Assembly (NCBI GenBank): GCA_039881145.1
Contig: JAYKKI010000087.1
Location: 6,830,001 to 6,894,000, forward strand
Direction of reading: 5' to 3'
DNA length: 64,000 bases
From: Druceiella hillmani
Lineage: Eukaryota > Arthropoda > Insecta > Lepidoptera > Hepialidae
Part shown: one piece after another, positions 61,697 through 64,000 of the stretch
Numbering within the stretch: position 1 is the stretch's first letter
How the letters are laid out: the number at the start of each line of letters is the position of its first letter
Position numbers and translations under genes: made by a program
Notes under the pieces: model-generated
Told to the model about the DNA's origin: nothing
Database searches by the model: none
Seen by the model: only the letters and a program-made list of their open reading frames with translations

Positions 61697-63458
61697 GTTT
61701 AATATGAATGTCACAACAAAATTATTACGTTAAAAATATATTTCGACGATCGACTGTAACGGTAATGAAGGATTTTGTTTGAAATTTAGACACGACACGC
61801 ATACTTGTAGTGAAGGAAAGGAAATAAGACAATCCCTTCTAAAGTAGTTTATGACAATTTGCAAGAAATTGAAGACAAAATAAAAGAAATTAAAATTATG
61901 AAAAAGTAATAAAGATTGTATTTTTTTACATCACTATTTTATTATTGTTATGGTAAACCATATAATTTATAATAAAAATAGTGTGGAACCATTAATTATA
62001 AAGAATAAGCAATAATTCAAACTTATTCGGTTTAACAAAAGAGTTCGACTGCTGATCATATTGATATCCGTATTTAAGAAATTTACGATTTTGGTTAACT
62101 ACAAAACAATTTATTGATTATTCATTGAAAGAAGGAATGGTTATATTTTAGGAGAGGAATAACATACGCATCTATTACTATGGTGACATAGTAACTATTA
62201 GTGAATTTTGAATAATTTTAACTAAATTGACACTCATATAGTTATTACATAATAACTCTGTTTTAATAACAAAAATATCTGCTTCTACTTAGGATTCAAA
62301 GGTATCCAGAATTGAAAAGCACATATAATCGAAAAATTTAGTAATAAATTACCATCAAAAGAACAACACAAATTCTCTTACAAATTTCCCATACTAAGAA
62401 CGCCGAAGGAGATGCCAATGTTTATAGGAATACATTTAATAATTTTGATTATATGAAATATATTTTTTTTCTTTTATAAATATTTTAGACTACAAGATGC
62501 TACGACTTCTTAAAGGATTATTTCCATTTCCGGTTTATTAAGCCAATTTACAGGCTTCTTCAATTTTGATTAATTATCAAGATACATATCTCGTTTTTTT
62601 ATTAATTATCAAGATACATGTTTTGATCATAAATGTTCGAAATACGATTATTGAGTTCTCGTATCTTATAGCTTACCAATAAAATTGAACAATAATATAG
62701 CGTGTAAAGAGTTTATAGTTTTAAATAACAATGACGGATCATTACGGCTTCAATAACAGAGATGTATTATCTGGGAGTAACGTTTGCATGTTATAATGTA
62801 TATGATAGTGAATTATGTCATAATGGAAAAAGCCAAGAGCGAACATGGAAAATACAGATTTAAATTAAGTTCTAAAAATAAAGTCGAGTAGGCAAAAAGG
62901 AATGTTATAGCCCGAAAAGATAAAAATAACGAGTCTAGTTTAATAACACCTTGTAAATAAATGTCCACGTATTTTTTTTGTACCAGTCAGTTTTCAGTGA
63001 GAATTTCTTTGTGACTGAGTTTGATACAAAATGTTTAATATGAATATATAATTTCTCATAGAGCTTTGTACCATATGTGCATACATCAAAAATGAATCAA
63101 AACATTACGTTTAATATAAACGTCGTAACAAAATTATTAGTAACAATATTTTAAAAGATATATATGCACGAAGATAGAGTGCAACTTCATTAACGCTATC
63201 TAAAATCAGATTGCTTTAAATGTCAAAAAATTTAAAAAAAAATTAAAACCTTCTGAGGTCACTCGCGTGTGTGCCAGTCTGTTGATAACTATGCTTCATT
63301 AAACAATTTTTATAATTCACTTAATAATAGTTTGCATTTTAATTTTTTTTGTCGCCTTTTTGCCTCTAAGTGTCTACAAAGGTGAGAATGATAAAAAATT
63401 TTATTTTTATCAATGAAATTTGAAATGAATATTGGTTCTCAGTATAAATAAATAAATA
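61697..63458. other. AT-rich non-genic stretch
   Basis: Nothing recognisable apart from a 19-bp direct repeat (attaattatcaagatacat) at 62569-62587 and 62601-62619. Confidence 0.55.
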
Positions 63459-63464
63459 TGTATA

Positions 63465-63498
<34 letters not shown>

Positions 63499-63499
63499 C
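63459..63499. repeat. (TA)n microsatellite
   Basis: TA tract with a catata interruption, ending in tatacac. Confidence 0.9.
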
Positions 63500-64000
63500 A
63501 CTTTTTTCTTAATGTCAATAAATATTTCTTGTAGTTTATTGTAATGATATCCTTGTGCGATTTTTCAAGTCAGTGATCATGGGTCATTTGACAGTTCATA
63601 CCTTGTAGTAAATAAAAAGTATGTAAATAACAGTCAACAATTTAATTCGATTCATGAGCTCGCCTTACTCATTGACAGATCATGTCAAAGAATTAGCTTC
63701 ATCATCACAATTCAGAATTTAACGTACAAATATTTTCCTTTACAAATATAACCCTTTATTATTACCTCTCTCTATTACAATAAGACTTTAAAGAATTTGT
63801 ATAATCGATAGTACATTTTTTTTCAAAGCTGAATAATTTGTTTATTTTAAAATCTATATTTTGTTCCTTCAAAAAATAACTGATAAAAGGTTTGATAATG
63901 ACACACAGTTTGTGCAATATTTCCAATTTTATTCCTTTTTTAGATGCCACAACCACAAATAAAGGAATGCTAGCCTTCTTTTTGCATAATAGTTACATAT
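63500..64000. other. AT-rich non-genic end of window
   Basis: No recognisable feature. The frame 63762-63956 (minus, 64 codons) has no motif. Confidence 0.55.

Overview
The window is strongly A+T-rich (roughly 70% by eye) eukaryotic DNA. It is dense in (TA)n microsatellites and dead transposable elements. The mix of elements (mariner, piggyBac, BEL/Pao, a Jockey-like LINE and a Penelope-like element), together with degenerate repeats whose 'accctcg...ctcgtacttg' and 'ctgtccatc...' blocks I remember from insect genomes, points to an arthropod and most likely an insect. The order is not determinable from this window. I found no intact host protein-coding gene, rRNA or convincing functional tRNA. 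The window reads as intergenic or long-intron sequence, and the short open frames are what chance, palindromes and TA repeats produce.

Layout: 1-12.5 kb is AT-rich background with three TA arrays and a 135-bp MITE-like inverted-repeat element near 6.6 kb. At 12.5-13.9 kb there is a tRNA-promoter-like GC-richer patch and an island at 13.7-13.9 kb of more balanced composition (possible conserved noncoding element or exon). At 16.0-16.6 kb and 20.0-20.3 kb lie palindromic foldback elements. A mariner remnant (minus strand) follows at 20.5-20.9 kb, a 278-bp tandem duplication at 22.2-22.8 kb, an internally deleted piggyBac remnant (minus strand) at 28.6-29.6 kb, and a BEL/Pao polymerase remnant (plus strand) at 30.7-31.8 kb. 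From 36 to 50 kb there are several near-perfect short hairpins and a second tandem duplication. A Jockey-like reverse transcriptase scrap lies at 52.4-52.6 kb. More foldback copies occur at 51.3, 53.9 and 56.3 kb, and a 5'-truncated Penelope-like element at 59.05-60.03 kb.

The most interesting system is the foldback family. Four palindromic copies (16.29, 20.04, 53.94 and 56.33 kb), one 73-bp deletion derivative (16.07 kb) and two single-arm copies (51.3 and 59.87 kb) share one arm sequence. Five of the insertions are flanked by 10-14 bp direct repeats. The single arm at 59.87-60.03 kb is the 3' end of an insertion bounded by an 11-bp direct repeat whose 5' part encodes a decayed Penelope-type GIY-YIG endonuclease domain, so the arm appears to be the terminal repeat (pLTR) of a Penelope-like element. 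Each arm carries a compact hammerhead-ribozyme-like fold: CTGAAGA core, short stem II, GAAA, a minimal stem III, GTC, and a 4-bp stem I. Hammerhead motifs in Penelope-like elements are already described, so what is notable here is the palindromic arrangement, the extra U beside stem II, and the non-autonomous insertions with target-site duplications.
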